A stretch of DNA of 64,000 bases from Streptomyces sp. AC555_RSS877. GTDB lineage: Bacteria > Actinomycetota > Actinomycetes > Streptomycetales > Streptomycetaceae. Below, one piece after another: positions 1 through 8,861 of the stretch (the first letter of the stretch is position 1; every line of letters starts with the position of its first letter). Location: NCBI RefSeq assembly GCF_019049245.1, contig NZ_JAGMUK010000032.1:83548-147547 (forward strand), given 5' to 3'. The notes beneath the pieces were generated by a model, which was given only the letters and a program-made list of their open reading frames with translations, had not been told where the DNA came from and ran no database searches. Made by a program: the position numbers and the translations under genes.

Positions 1-938
1 ATCGCACCACCCTCGCGCACCGACTCTGGCCGTCTCTGGCCCTCACGACCCTGCTCCTGGGGATCGCGGTGGTGGCCCAGTGCGCAGACTTCAGGGTTCC
101 CGCCCTGGTCCTGTGGTGCGGGTGTGCCGTCACCGCCCTGGAGCGACTGCCCCTCGCGGCGGCGCTGCCGGTCACCGCGGTCGCTCTCACGTCGTACGCC
201 GCGGTCAACGACGACGCCTGGCTGACGACCGCGGTGACGGCAGCTGGGCTCGCCCTCGCTGGATACGTCTTGCGGCTGGATGCCGAGGCGCGCGGCAGTG
301 CGCAGCGGCTGCTCGTCCAGGAGCGCGCCGCGCGGGTGGCGGAGGCGGAGTCTGCGGCACTCGCGGAGCGGGCGCGTATTGCACGAGAGATCCACGACGT
401 GCTGGCCCACAGTCTCTCGGCGCAGCTGGTGCATCTGGAGGCGGCCCGACTGCTGATCGAGGGAGGGGCCGACCGGGAGCAGATCCTTGAGCGGGTGGTG
501 GCGGCACGGGGAATGGCCCGCGACGGACTTACCGAGACAAGGCAGGCACTGTCGGCGCTGCGCGGCGAACTGACCCCGCTGGAGGAGTTCCTGACTCAGA
601 TCGTAGGCACGGCCGACGGTTCCGAGGCCACCATTTCGGGTGAGCGCAGACCTCTGCCGGCCGAGGCGTCACAGGCCGTGCGCAGGGTCGCGCAGGAGGC
701 CCTGACCAACGTCCGCAAGCATGCGCCCGGGGCGAAGGTGCAGGTGAGACTCGAGTACGGCGAGCACCAAGTCACGCTGGTGGTGCGGGACTCGGGCGGT
801 TCGCCGGGCGAACTCGCCGGGACCGGTGCCGGGTACGGTCTGCTGGGCATGCGGGAGCGTGCCGAGCTGCTGGGCGGTTCTCTGGACACGGGGCCGGACA
901 AGGAGGGGTTCGTGGTGACGTTGCAGGTGCCGGTATGA
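1..938 (+). CDS. Two-component sensor histidine kinase, NarL-partner type (5' partial)
   Basis: The reading frame is open from the first base of the window, so the start lies upstream. Hydrophobic stretches at the N-terminal side are the tail of a membrane sensor region. A HisKA_3 dimerisation helix follows with the phospho-acceptor motif EIHDVLAHSLSAQ, then an HATPase domain ending in the G-box GYGLLGMRERAELLGG. This is the kinase type that phosphorylates LuxR-like regulators, and the next gene is such a regulator overlapping by 4 bases (ATGA), so the two form one signalling pair. The stimulus cannot be told from the visible part. Confidence 0.93.
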   Translation, partial: RTTLAHRLWPSLALTTLLLGIAVVAQCADFRVPALVLWCGCAVTALERLPLAAALPVTAVALTSYAAVNDDAWLTTAVTAAGLALAGYVLRLDAEARGSAQRLLVQERAARVAEAESAALAERARIAREIHDVLAHSLSAQLVHLEAARLLIEGGADREQILERVVAARGMARDGLTETRQALSALRGELTPLEEFLTQIVGTADGSEATISGERRPLPAEASQAVRRVAQEALTNVRKHAPGAKVQVRLEYGEHQVTLVVRDSGGSPGELAGTGAGYGLLGMRERAELLGGSLDTGPDKEGFVVTLQVPV

Positions 939-1618
939 CGGAGGGGGCGGGGGAGAAGGACGCGCGGGTCGTGGTCGTGGACGACCAGACCGTGGTCCGT
1001 GAGGGCATCGTGATGTTGCTGGGACTGCTGCCCGGCATCGAGGTCGTGGGAGCCGCGGGGGACGGGGACGAGGCGGTGAGGCTCGTGGCCGAACTCCGCC
1101 CGGACGTGGTGCTGATGGATCTGCGCATGCCCCGCTGCGACGGGGTGGAGGCGACCCGTCGTATTCGGGCGGAGCATCCGGGGACGCAGGTTGTGGTGCT
1201 CACGACGTACGCGGACGACGAGTCGCTGTTCCCGGCGCTGAGAGCGGGGGCGCGCGGCTACCTGACCAAGGACGCGGGGGGTGACGAGATCGTGCGGGCC
1301 GTTCGGAGCGTGCTGTCAGGGGACGCGGGGCTGTCGCCGAGCATCCAACGGCGGCTGCTGGAGCGGCTGTCCGAACCCGAGCGGGCGTCGGCGGTGCCGA
1401 CCGAGGTGCCGGACGGGCTCACCATGCGGGAGACCGAGGTGCTGGTGCTGATCGCCGAGGGTCTCAGCAATCAGGACATCGCCCGTCGGTTGCACGTCTC
1501 CACGGCGACGGTGAAGACCCACATCAACAACCTCTTCGCCAAGACAGGGCTGAAGGACCGAGCGCAGGCGGTGCGTTACGCGTACGGGAAGGGGCTTGTA
1601 CGGCCACCGACGGGGTGA
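935..1618 (+). CDS. NarL/LuxR-family response regulator
   Basis: A 227-residue regulator. The N-terminal receiver has the acidic pocket VVVDDQ, the phospho-acceptor Asp in VVLMDLRMPRCDG and the Lys in YLTKDAG. The C-terminal LuxR-type DNA-binding domain runs from about residue 160 (LTMRETEVLVLIAEGLSNQD) to the recognition helix VSTATVKTHINNLF. The ATG overlaps the kinase stop (ATGA), indicating translational coupling with the upstream histidine kinase. It should act as a transcription factor when phosphorylated; its targets are unknown. Confidence 0.95.
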   Translation: MTEGAGEKDARVVVVDDQTVVREGIVMLLGLLPGIEVVGAAGDGDEAVRLVAELRPDVVLMDLRMPRCDGVEATRRIRAEHPGTQVVVLTTYADDESLFPALRAGARGYLTKDAGGDEIVRAVRSVLSGDAGLSPSIQRRLLERLSEPERASAVPTEVPDGLTMRETEVLVLIAEGLSNQDIARRLHVSTATVKTHINNLFAKTGLKDRAQAVRYAYGKGLVRPPTG

Positions 1619-1687
1619 GTCACCTAATGGGGTGAAGAGCGCAGGGAAAAAGAGTCGGGGATCTTCCCGTTCTGTCCATCCTTGGGC

Positions 1688-2248
1688 ATGCAGTCAAGCA
1701 ACGGTCGCCCCCGCGGAGGCGGCGGTGGTGCCGAGAGTTCGGTCGACAACCATGACGGTCATGATTCGGCGCTCGCCGAGGGGCCCGGACAGGTGAGGTA
1801 CGACGACCCCTGGTACGACGCACTGGCCTCCGGCTGGGGCGAGTCGGGTGGGGCCGAAGCGCCCGTGTCCGCGGTGTCTTCGGTGTCGCTGGAACACGAG
1901 GCCCCGGCTGTCGCGGCGGCCGAGGTGTACCTGGAGGTCCAGCGCAGCGCGGCCTTCCAGGAGGTGCGCAGCCGGTACCGGAGGTTCGTCGTGCCGGGGG
2001 TCGCCGTGTTCTTCGCCTGGTACGTCGCCTATGTGGTGACCGCGACGACGGCGCCCGGGTTGATGGCACGCCCCGTGACGGGCGCTGTGAACGTGGCGAT
2101 GCTGGCGGGGCTGGGACAGTTCCTCACCACCTTCCTGTTCACCTGGGCGTACGCGCGGCACGCGCGGCTGCGCCGGGACCGGGCCGCGCTCGAACTGCGG
2201 TGGGACACCCAGGAACTGACGCGCGGCCTCCGAGGAGGTGTGTCGTGA
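1688..2248 (+). CDS. DUF485 family membrane protein, symporter partner
   Basis: A 186-residue protein. A long Gly/Ser/Glu-rich soluble N-terminus precedes a DUF485 domain (YLEVQRSAAFQEVRSRYRRF) with two hydrophobic membrane segments and a basic C-terminus. DUF485 proteins are classically encoded just upstream of ActP-type acetate symporters, as here, where the stop overlaps the GTG of the symporter gene. I prefer ATG 1688; a TTG six bases upstream is also possible. It is probably a small accessory or stabilising subunit of the transporter; no enzymatic motif is visible. Confidence 0.9.
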   Translation: MQSSNGRPRGGGGGAESSVDNHDGHDSALAEGPGQVRYDDPWYDALASGWGESGGAEAPVSAVSSVSLEHEAPAVAAAEVYLEVQRSAAFQEVRSRYRRFVVPGVAVFFAWYVAYVVTATTAPGLMARPVTGAVNVAMLAGLGQFLTTFLFTWAYARHARLRRDRAALELRWDTQELTRGLRGGVS

Positions 2249-3837
2249 CGGGGGACCATCAGGCGCTGGCGTTGCTTCTGTTCAGTGCGTTCGTCGCCGT
2301 GACACTGGGGATCACGACGTGGGTGAGTCGTCACCGGCACGGTTCGGCGGAGGAGTTCTACGCGGGTGGCCGGCTGTTCTCACCGATGGAGAATGGTTTT
2401 GCCATCGCGGGTGACTACATGTCGGCCGCGTCCTTCCTCGGCATCTCCGGCCTCATCGCCCTCTACGGCTACGACGGGCTGCTGTACTCGGTGGGCTTCC
2501 TGGTGGCCTGGCTCGTGGTGCTGTTCCTCGTCGCGGAACTCGTGCGCAACTGCGGGCGCTTCACGCTTGCCGACGTGGTTGCGGCGCGGATGACCGAGCG
2601 TCCCGTGCGGATCGCGGCGGGAACCTCCTCGGTCACCGTGTCCGTTCTGTATCTGGTGGCGCAGATGGTGGGAGCGGGCAGTCTGGTCGCGCTGCTGCTC
2701 GGGGGTACCAGCGGGGCGGCGCAGACCTGGACGGTCATCGGGGTCGGCGCGCTCATGGTGATCTACGTGTCGTTCGGAGGGATGCGGGCCACCACCTGGA
2801 TCCAAATCGTGAAGGCGGTCCTGCTGCTCGGCGGCACCGTCACGCTCACTGTGCTCGTCCTGGTGCGGTTTCACGGCGACTTCGACCGGCTTCTGCTCAC
2901 GGCGGCGGAGCGCAGCGGTCACGGGGCATCGTTCCTGGCCCCCGGCCTGAAGTACGGCGGGGACTGGACGGCCCGCCTCGACTTCATCAGCCTGGGACTC
3001 GCGCTGGTGCTGGGCACGGCAGGGCTGCCGCACATCCTGTCCCGCTTCTACACCGTGCCCACCGCGCGGGCCGCCCGGCGTTCGGTCGTGTGGTCGATCG
3101 GGCTCATCGGCGGCTTCTACCTGATGACGATCGTCCTCGGATTCGGTGCGGCGGCGATCGTGGGGCCGGAGGCGGTACGGGGATCGAACGCGGCCGGGAA
3201 CACGGCGGTCCCGCTGCTGGCACTCGACCTGGGCGGCGGCGCGGACTCCACGGGCGGAACGGTTCTGTTCGCGATCGTCGCCGCCGTCGCGTTCGCCACG
3301 ATCCTCGCCGTGGTCGCCGGCATCACGCTGGCCTCCTCCGCGTCCGTCGCCCATGACCTGTACGCCTCGCTGCGTCGCCGGAAGTCCAAGCCGCGCAGCG
3401 AAGTGGCCGTCGCCCGCGCCGCCGCCGTCGGCATCGGGGTGATCGCGATCGCCCTCGGCCTGCTGGCACGCGACCTGAATGTGGCGTTCCTCGTGGGCCT
3501 CGCCTTCGCCGTCGCCGCGTCCGCCAATCTGCCGGTGCTGCTCTACTCGCTGTTCTGGCGCGGCTTCACCACTCGCGGAGCCGTGTGGGCCGTCTACGGC
3601 GGGCTGATCCCGGCCGTCGTGCTCGTGCTGCTGTCGCCAGTGGTGTCCGGCAGCCCCGAATCACTGTTCCCCGGCGTCGATTTCCAGTACTTCCCGCTGC
3701 AGAACCCCGGCCTCGTCTCGATCCCCCTTGGCTTCGTCGCGGGCTGGTTCGGCACGGTCACCTCCTCGGAACTGCCTGATGAGGCCAAGCACGCGGAGAC
3801 CGAGGTGCGGTCGCTGACGGGGGCGGGGGCCGTGTAG
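2245..3837 (+). CDS. Sodium:solute symporter, ActP-like (acetate/monocarboxylate uptake)
   Basis: About 530 residues with some 13 hydrophobic membrane segments. The sequence is typical of the SSS family, for example YAGGRLFSPMENGFAIAGDYMSAASFLG near the N-terminus and PHILSRFYTVPTARAARRSV mid-protein. The start is GTG 2245, which overlaps the DUF485 stop and has GAGGAG about 8 bases upstream; a longer in-frame extension upstream would overlap the DUF485 gene and has no ribosome site. With the DUF485 gene it forms the standard pair for acetate or related carboxylate uptake. The divergent carboxylate-sensing kinase family encoded next door may be its regulator, but that is inference. Confidence 0.93.
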   Translation: MTGDHQALALLLFSAFVAVTLGITTWVSRHRHGSAEEFYAGGRLFSPMENGFAIAGDYMSAASFLGISGLIALYGYDGLLYSVGFLVAWLVVLFLVAELVRNCGRFTLADVVAARMTERPVRIAAGTSSVTVSVLYLVAQMVGAGSLVALLLGGTSGAAQTWTVIGVGALMVIYVSFGGMRATTWIQIVKAVLLLGGTVTLTVLVLVRFHGDFDRLLLTAAERSGHGASFLAPGLKYGGDWTARLDFISLGLALVLGTAGLPHILSRFYTVPTARAARRSVVWSIGLIGGFYLMTIVLGFGAAAIVGPEAVRGSNAAGNTAVPLLALDLGGGADSTGGTVLFAIVAAVAFATILAVVAGITLASSASVAHDLYASLRRRKSKPRSEVAVARAAAVGIGVIAIALGLLARDLNVAFLVGLAFAVAASANLPVLLYSLFWRGFTTRGAVWAVYGGLIPAVVLVLLSPVVSGSPESLFPGVDFQYFPLQNPGLVSIPLGFVAGWFGTVTSSELPDEAKHAETEVRSLTGAGAV

Positions 3838-4005
3838 AGGGCGGCGCGTGCTTCGCCGACCGGTGCGCAGCTCGCCCAGACGGCTCCCAACGGCAAGCGT
3901 CACCACCGGCGTAAGGAGTCCTTGGCCCCGGGCTGACATCCCCGCGGCTCGCATCCGTAAGTAACGGCGGGCACGGTGCCTTCCCCCGTTCCCCCGGCCG
4001 TGTCC

Positions 4006-4686
4006 TCAGGCGCGGGTCGCCCACACGTAACGGTGTTCCGGGCGGCCCGCGTCGCCGTACTTGAGGGTGAGTCTGGCCCGTCCCGTGCGCTCCAGGAGCT
4101 TCAGATAGCGCTGGGCGGTCTGGCGGCTCACTCCGGTGCGTTCGGCGATCTCCTGGGCGGACAGGGGGCCTTCCGCGTTCATGAGGGAGCGGCGGACCAG
4201 TTCCGCGGTGGTGGGTGAGTGGCCCTTGGGCAGTCCGGGCTCCGACGGTGTGGACAGGGCGCCGAAGATGCGGTCCACCTCGGCCTGTTCCGCCTCGCCA
4301 CCGCCGTCGAGGGTGCGGCGCAGCTGCGCGTACGCCTCCAGTTTGGCCCGCAGGCCCGCGAAGGCGAACGGCTTGACCAGGTACTGCAGCGCGCCCTGCC
4401 GCATCGCGGCCTGCACGGTCGAGACGTCCCGCGCCGCCGTCACCATGATCACGTCGCTCTGGTGGCCGCGTCGGCGCATCTCCTGGACGACCGTGAGGCC
4501 CGTCTCGTCGGGCAGGTAGTGGTCCAGGAGGATCAGGTCCACGTGGGGCAGCGCCTCCAACTGGTGCAGCGCCTCCGCCGCGCTGTGCGCCTCGCCGGCC
4601 ACGTGGAAGCCCGGCACTTTCTCCACGTAGGCGGCGTTGACCCGCGCGACCCGGATGTCGTCGTCCACGACCAGGACCTCGATCAT
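4006..4686 (-). CDS. CitB/DcuR-type response regulator
   Basis: 226 residues. The receiver domain starts MIEVLVVDDDIRVARVN, with the acceptor Asp in LILLDHYLPDETG and the Lys in YLVKPFAF. The C-terminal part has a helix-turn-helix (LSAQEIAERTGVSRQTAQRYL), as in DcuR/CitB/MalR regulators. The ATG overlaps the stop of the upstream sensor kinase gene (ATGA), so the two are co-translated. Convergent with the ActP-like symporter gene, 168 bases away. It probably activates genes for uptake or catabolism of a carboxylic acid. Confidence 0.94.
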   Translation of the reverse strand: MIEVLVVDDDIRVARVNAAYVEKVPGFHVAGEAHSAAEALHQLEALPHVDLILLDHYLPDETGLTVVQEMRRRGHQSDVIMVTAARDVSTVQAAMRQGALQYLVKPFAFAGLRAKLEAYAQLRRTLDGGGEAEQAEVDRIFGALSTPSEPGLPKGHSPTTAELVRRSLMNAEGPLSAQEIAERTGVSRQTAQRYLKLLERTGRARLTLKYGDAGRPEHRYVWATRA

Positions 4687-6359
4687 CGTGATTCCTCCTC
4701 GGTGGCGGACTGCGGGGCTTGCGGCGCGGTGAGGGCCGGTTCCGGATCGGCCAGGGCGTCGGGCAGGACGATCGTGAACTCCGCACCCCCGCCGCTCGCC
4801 TCGCCGACAGTGGCGGTGCCGCCTTGGCGCTCGGTGAGCCTGCGCACCAGGGAGAGCCCGATGCCACGGTTGCGGTGGGCCGGCGGCTTCTTGGTGGACC
4901 AGCCCTCCGTGAAGACCAGCTCGCGGTTCTCCACCGGGACTCCGGGGCCGGTGTCCCGCACCCTGAGGACGGCGGTACGCCCCTCCACGCGCAATTCGAC
5001 CTCCACGCGCGCGTGCGGCGTGCCCGCGGCGGCGTCCAGCGCGTTGTCGACCAGGTTGCCGAGGATCGTGACCAGCCCACCGGGGTCGACCAGCCGGTCC
5101 GGCAACCGGGTCCGGTCCGAGACCCACAGGGCGACCCCGCGCTCGGCCGCGACGGTCGCCTTGCCCACCAGCAGGGCGGCGAGCAGGGGGTCCTGGATCT
5201 TCTCGGTGACCTGTTCGGCGGTGGCACGGTGGTCGCCGACGACCTCGCCGACAAACTCCACGGCGTCGTCGTACATCTCCAGTTCGAGCAGTCCCAGGAG
5301 TGTGTGCATGCGGTTGGCATGCTCGTGGTCCTGGGCGCGCAGGGCGTCGATGAGCCCCTGCGTGGAGTCGAGTTCCCGGCCGAGCTGCTCCAGCTCGGTG
5401 CGGTCGCGCAGGGTGGCGACGGCGCCGCCGTCGTCGGTGGGCATGCGGTTGGCGACCAGCACGCGCTGGCCGCGCACGGTGAGCAGGTCGGTGCCGGTCA
5501 CCCGGCCCGCGAGGACGTCGGCCGTACGGCCCGCGCCGAGCGCCTCGTCGGGGGAGCGGCCGACGGACTCCTCCCCGATGCCGAGCAGCCGCTGCGCCTC
5601 GTCGTTGATCAGGCGGACGCGGCCGGCGCGGTCCAGGGCGACGACGCCCTCCCGGATGCCGTGCAGCATGGCCTCGCGTTCCGCGAGCAGCCCTGAGATG
5701 TCTGAGAAGGCCAGGTCGTGGGTCTGCCGATGGACCCGGCGCGAGATGAGCCAGGCGGCCAGCGCACCGACGGCCAGGGCGCCGCCGGCGTACGCGAACA
5801 GGCCAGGGATCGCGTGGATCAGCCGCGCCCGCACGCTGTCGTACGCGATGCCGACCGAGACCGCGCCGACGATGTCGCCGTCGCTGTCGCGCAGCGGCAC
5901 CTTGCCGCGGGCGGAGCGGCCCAGAGTGCCACTGTCGATCTCCATGACCTCCTTGCCGGCGAGAGCCTGGCCGGGGTCGGTGGAGACGGTCCTGCCGACC
6001 TGGTCGGGGGTGGGGTGCGACCAGCGCACGCCCCGCCAGTCCATCACCACGACGTACTCGGCCCTGGTCCTCTCGCGGATCCGCTCCGCCGCCTTCTGGA
6101 CCGGTCCGTCGGCCGTCGGAGGCGTGTTCTTGACCTCGTCCGCGATCCGCGGCTCGGCGGCGGTGGTCTGGGCGATCGCGAGCGCCCGGCGCATCGCCTG
6201 GTCGTCCAGCTGGTCGCTGAGGGGGGCGAGGAACAGGCCGGTCGCGAGCACCGCGACTCCCGCGGCGATCGCCAGCTGCATCAGCAGCACCTGCGAGAAC
6301 ACGCGCCTCGGCAGGCCGAGGCGCAGGCGGCGGGCGGGGGAAGTGCGGCTCATACCCAT
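4683..6359 (-). CDS. DcuS/CitA-type sensor histidine kinase
   Basis: 558 residues. An N-terminal membrane helix, an extracytoplasmic PDC/sCache-like sensor of about 130 residues, a second membrane helix, a cytoplasmic PAS domain (residues about 215-310), the family-specific phospho-acceptor region (DHEHANRMHTLLGLLELE) and an HATPase domain (NLVDNALDAA, DTGPGVP, RGIGLSLVRRL). These features place it with kinases that sense citrate, C4-dicarboxylates or malate outside the cell. An alternative ATG lies two codons downstream (6353). The sensor half resembles that of the phosphatase encoded at 19043-21847. Confidence 0.94.
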   Translation of the reverse strand: MGMSRTSPARRLRLGLPRRVFSQVLLMQLAIAAGVAVLATGLFLAPLSDQLDDQAMRRALAIAQTTAAEPRIADEVKNTPPTADGPVQKAAERIRERTRAEYVVVMDWRGVRWSHPTPDQVGRTVSTDPGQALAGKEVMEIDSGTLGRSARGKVPLRDSDGDIVGAVSVGIAYDSVRARLIHAIPGLFAYAGGALAVGALAAWLISRRVHRQTHDLAFSDISGLLAEREAMLHGIREGVVALDRAGRVRLINDEAQRLLGIGEESVGRSPDEALGAGRTADVLAGRVTGTDLLTVRGQRVLVANRMPTDDGGAVATLRDRTELEQLGRELDSTQGLIDALRAQDHEHANRMHTLLGLLELEMYDDAVEFVGEVVGDHRATAEQVTEKIQDPLLAALLVGKATVAAERGVALWVSDRTRLPDRLVDPGGLVTILGNLVDNALDAAAGTPHARVEVELRVEGRTAVLRVRDTGPGVPVENRELVFTEGWSTKKPPAHRNRGIGLSLVRRLTERQGGTATVGEASGGGAEFTIVLPDALADPEPALTAPQAPQSATEEESR

Positions 6360-6483
6360 GAAGGTACGTGGGTGTGCCTCAACTGCCGCAGGGGGTGTGG
6401 CGTGGATTACTTGATCAATATGTGAGATGCCTGGACGACGCGTGTTGTCGGAAGGGGACTCGGCCAGGACGACGCGTGCGCCC

Positions 6484-7428
6484 TCAGCTCGCGTGTGCCG
6501 TTGTCCCCGTCAGCTCGTGCACCGCCACCACGTCCATCCGCGCGGGCGAGCCGAGCACCGACGCCCCGCAGCTCTCCGCGCGGGGCGGCAGCGACGCGTC
6601 CTGGGCCACGACGACACGCCAGCGGCGTCCGTCGGTGTGCGCGACGGTCACCTCCCAGCGCGGCGCTTCGCCCTCCGTGCGGACGACGGCGAGGGCGTCC
6701 GCCGCATCCTCCCCGCCGGCCGTGCGCACGGCCAGCTCGGCCGCTTGGCCGGGCCGCTCCCAGGCCGAGTTCCCGCGGCACCCCGCCACGACGATCCGTC
6801 CTTCCTGGACGCTGTGCAGGATCTCCTTGACGGCATGGGCCTCGGCCCGGCCGTAGGCGTATCCGTACGGCAGGACGAGGAGCGTCGGCGAGAAGCGGTG
6901 ACCACCCAGATGGGTGACCTCCCAGGCGCCCTTGAGGCCGGACGCGGCCAGCTCGGCGGCGAGCGGGCGGCCCAGGAGCGCGCAGCAGCGGTCACGCTTG
7001 CCGTTGGTGCAGACGAGTGCAAGCGGATCGCCGGTGTGGGGCCGCCCGTCGAGCGCCGCGTCGAAGGAGCTGTGGTCGCCCCTGCCGAGCGCGGCGAAGT
7101 CGAGGTCGAGCAGCCGGCGCGGATCGCAGGTCGTGGCGGAGCGCAGCCACGCGTTCCCGGGCAGGGTGTGCGCGGCATACACGTGACGCGCGGTGGGGGT
7201 GCCGCTGTCGGCGTGGCGTCCAGGGCGGCGGATCAGTGCGACGCGTACGTCCGTACCGTTGGTGGCCGCCTCCAGGGCGCGGCCCAGCGCGGGGTCCAGG
7301 TGGCTCGAAGTGAGCGCCCTGGCACCCCAGGGGCCGGGCTGCTCCAGAAGCAGCCAGGTCCTCGCTGTCGCCGCGGTCCCGGAGATGGGCTCGTCGAGCT
7401 CCTGGGAGACGGTTGAGCACGTACTCAC
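6484..7428 (-). CDS. Sucrase/ferredoxin-like family protein
   Basis: About 314 residues, start GTG 7428. The motif CTNGKRDRCCALLGRPLA, then GGHRFSPTLLVLPYGYAYGR and CRGNSAWERPGQAAE identify the sucrase/ferredoxin-like family (PF06999), whose C-terminal half is thioredoxin-like and thought to bind an Fe-S cluster. The true role of this family in actinomycetes is not settled; iron or redox metabolism is the likely area. The reading frame stays open further upstream into the citrate synthase gene, but that extension is an antisense shadow. A site resembling the DmdR/IdeR iron box directly abuts the start codon, so iron repression is likely. Confidence 0.85.
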   Translation of the reverse strand: MSTCSTVSQELDEPISGTAATARTWLLLEQPGPWGARALTSSHLDPALGRALEAATNGTDVRVALIRRPGRHADSGTPTARHVYAAHTLPGNAWLRSATTCDPRRLLDLDFAALGRGDHSSFDAALDGRPHTGDPLALVCTNGKRDRCCALLGRPLAAELAASGLKGAWEVTHLGGHRFSPTLLVLPYGYAYGRAEAHAVKEILHSVQEGRIVVAGCRGNSAWERPGQAAELAVRTAGGEDAADALAVVRTEGEAPRWEVTVAHTDGRRWRVVVAQDASLPPRAESCGASVLGSPARMDVVAVHELTGTTAHAS

Positions 7429-7447
7429 AGAGGTGAGCCTAACCTGA
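7429..7447 (-). promoter_or_regulatory. Putative iron box (DmdR/IdeR/DtxR-type operator)
   Basis: Read on the minus strand the site is TCAGGTTAGGCTCACCTCT. The streptomycete iron-box consensus, TTAGGTTAGGCTCACCTAA, matches at 16 of 19 positions by my count. It ends one base before the GTG of the sucrase/ferredoxin-like gene, where a bound repressor would block the transcription start or the ribosome site. The match is seen directly; binding is inferred. Confidence 0.75.
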
Positions 7448-7481
7448 CTTGAGGCAGGCGACTTCCGGGCGGGCGGGTGTC

Positions 7482-8738
7482 CTACTCCGGGAGGGGCTGC
7501 GGCGGCCTCGGACCGACGTAGTGGCCGCTCGGGCGCATGCGCAGGGGGCGTTCCCCGTACTCCTCCAGGGCGTGGGCGATCCAGCCCGCCGTACGGGCCA
7601 CCGCGAAGATCGTCTCGCCCGCCGTGGCGGGCATGCCCGAGGAGGCGGTGAGAACGGCGAGCGCCAGGTCGATGTTGGCGTGAAGGGGAGCGTGACGCGC
7701 GGTGGTGGCCACGATGTCCTGGGCGGCGGCGAGGGCGGACTCGGCCTTGGGGATCTGCTCCAGGAGGGCGAACAGGGCACGCGCGCGTGGGTCCTCGCCC
7801 GGGTAGAGACGATGGCCGAGCCCCGGGATGCTTCGGCCGGCCCGCAGTTCGTCCGCGATCACGGGGGCCGCGCTGCCCTGGTCGAGCACGTCGAGCAGCA
7901 GCCGGTGGGCAAGCCCGCTGGCCGCGCCGTGCAGAGGGCCCTCGATCACGCCGAGCCCGGCGGAGACGGCCGCATAGGCGTGCGCGCGGGCCGACGCCGC
8001 GACACGCACGGCGAGAGTCGATGCGGCGAGGTCGTGGTCGACGAGCAGCGCGAGCGCGGTGTCGAGGGCGCGCAGACCGGCCTCGTCGGCGTGACGGCCG
8101 CTGAGTCGCGTCCACAGGCGGTGGGCGAGCGGGCCGCCGTCGCCCGGGTCGTGCACGATCGGCGGCAGGGCGGCCACCATCGTGGGGATGAGGACGCGCG
8201 CGGTGCCGAGCACGGCCTCCTCGGAGAGGTCGAAGCGCAGCGGATCGGCGGTGGAGGCGGCGATCGCCGCGACCCGCAACCGGTCGGTGGGAGCGGCGTG
8301 TTCGGGCAGTGCGTCCACGGCACGGCGGGCCACGGCGACGGCGGCCTCGGAAGCCGTGAAGGTGACGCCGGGCCGCATCCGCCCGGTCCACAGCCACTCG
8401 GCGACCTCTTCGTAGGAGTGCCGGGCGGCCAGTTCGGTCGCGTCGACGCCCCGGAAGTAGTAGCGATCAGTGTCGATCAACGTGAGGCTTGTCCGTACGG
8501 ACAGCTCGCCTCCGGAACTCGAACTTCCGCCGCCTTCGCGGCTGTTGCGCCGGGCGAGCGCCGCCACCTCCTTGGCGTCGAAGGTGCTGCCCCGGCCGCC
8601 GGGGACGCGACGGCTGGTGAGCTGGCCGCGACTCACGTAGGCGTACACGGTCTCGGGCTTCACGCCCAGCAGCTCGGCGGCCTCCTTGGTGCTCAGCCGC
8701 TGTCCGGCGGGGCCTGGGAGGGGTTCTTGATCGCGCAT
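7482..8738 (-). CDS. Citrate synthase-like protein with N-terminal helix-turn-helix
   Basis: 418 residues. Residues about 14-60 form an excisionase/MerR-like helix-turn-helix (LSTKEAAELLGVKPETVYAY), followed by a Gly/Ser linker and a citrate synthase fold. The usual catalytic positions are visible: His in GPLHGAASG, His in GLGHRLYPGEDPR, and the acidic position in LHANIDLAL. Citrate synthase condenses oxaloacetate and acetyl-CoA; this shorter two-domain form is common in Streptomyces beside a second citrate synthase. The DNA-binding domain suggests regulation, perhaps of the divergent gene through the repeats in the spacer. Whether it is still a good enzyme is unknown. Confidence 0.88.
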   Translation of the reverse strand: MRDQEPLPGPAGQRLSTKEAAELLGVKPETVYAYVSRGQLTSRRVPGGRGSTFDAKEVAALARRNSREGGGSSSSGGELSVRTSLTLIDTDRYYFRGVDATELAARHSYEEVAEWLWTGRMRPGVTFTASEAAVAVARRAVDALPEHAAPTDRLRVAAIAASTADPLRFDLSEEAVLGTARVLIPTMVAALPPIVHDPGDGGPLAHRLWTRLSGRHADEAGLRALDTALALLVDHDLAASTLAVRVAASARAHAYAAVSAGLGVIEGPLHGAASGLAHRLLLDVLDQGSAAPVIADELRAGRSIPGLGHRLYPGEDPRARALFALLEQIPKAESALAAAQDIVATTARHAPLHANIDLALAVLTASSGMPATAGETIFAVARTAGWIAHALEEYGERPLRMRPSGHYVGPRPPQPLPE

Positions 8739-8778
8739 AAGAGATCACCGTATCCGCAGCCGGTCTGTTGATCGCGTG

Positions 8779-8846
8779 TTGATTTCACTTATATTGATTC
8801 AATCAACGTTGACAGGAAATCAGTCAATCATGGACAGTCAAATCAA
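8779..8846. promoter_or_regulatory. TTGATT/AATCAA repeat cluster between divergent citrate synthase genes
   Basis: An AT-rich patch in very GC-rich DNA. TTGATT occurs at 8779-8784 and 8794-8799; AATCAA at 8801-8806 and 8841-8846. The central pair makes a perfect inverted repeat, TTGATT-C-AATCAA (8794-8806). The patch lies directly upstream of the plus-strand citrate synthase, whose AGGGAGGAATC ribosome site follows, and within 110 bases of the minus-strand gene. It is the obvious candidate operator for control of both genes. Confidence 0.6.
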
Positions 8847-8861
8847 GTCGAGGGAGGAATC

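Noticed and set aside
2200..2244. Upstream extension of the symporter gene to ATG 2200
   Set aside because: It lies within the DUF485 coding region and lacks a ribosome site; GTG 2245 has one and the usual stop-start overlap.
7429..8397. Long N-terminal extension of the sucrase/ferredoxin-like protein
   Set aside because: It is antisense-phase sequence within the citrate synthase gene on the same strand in a different frame, with Arg/Pro-rich nonsense composition.
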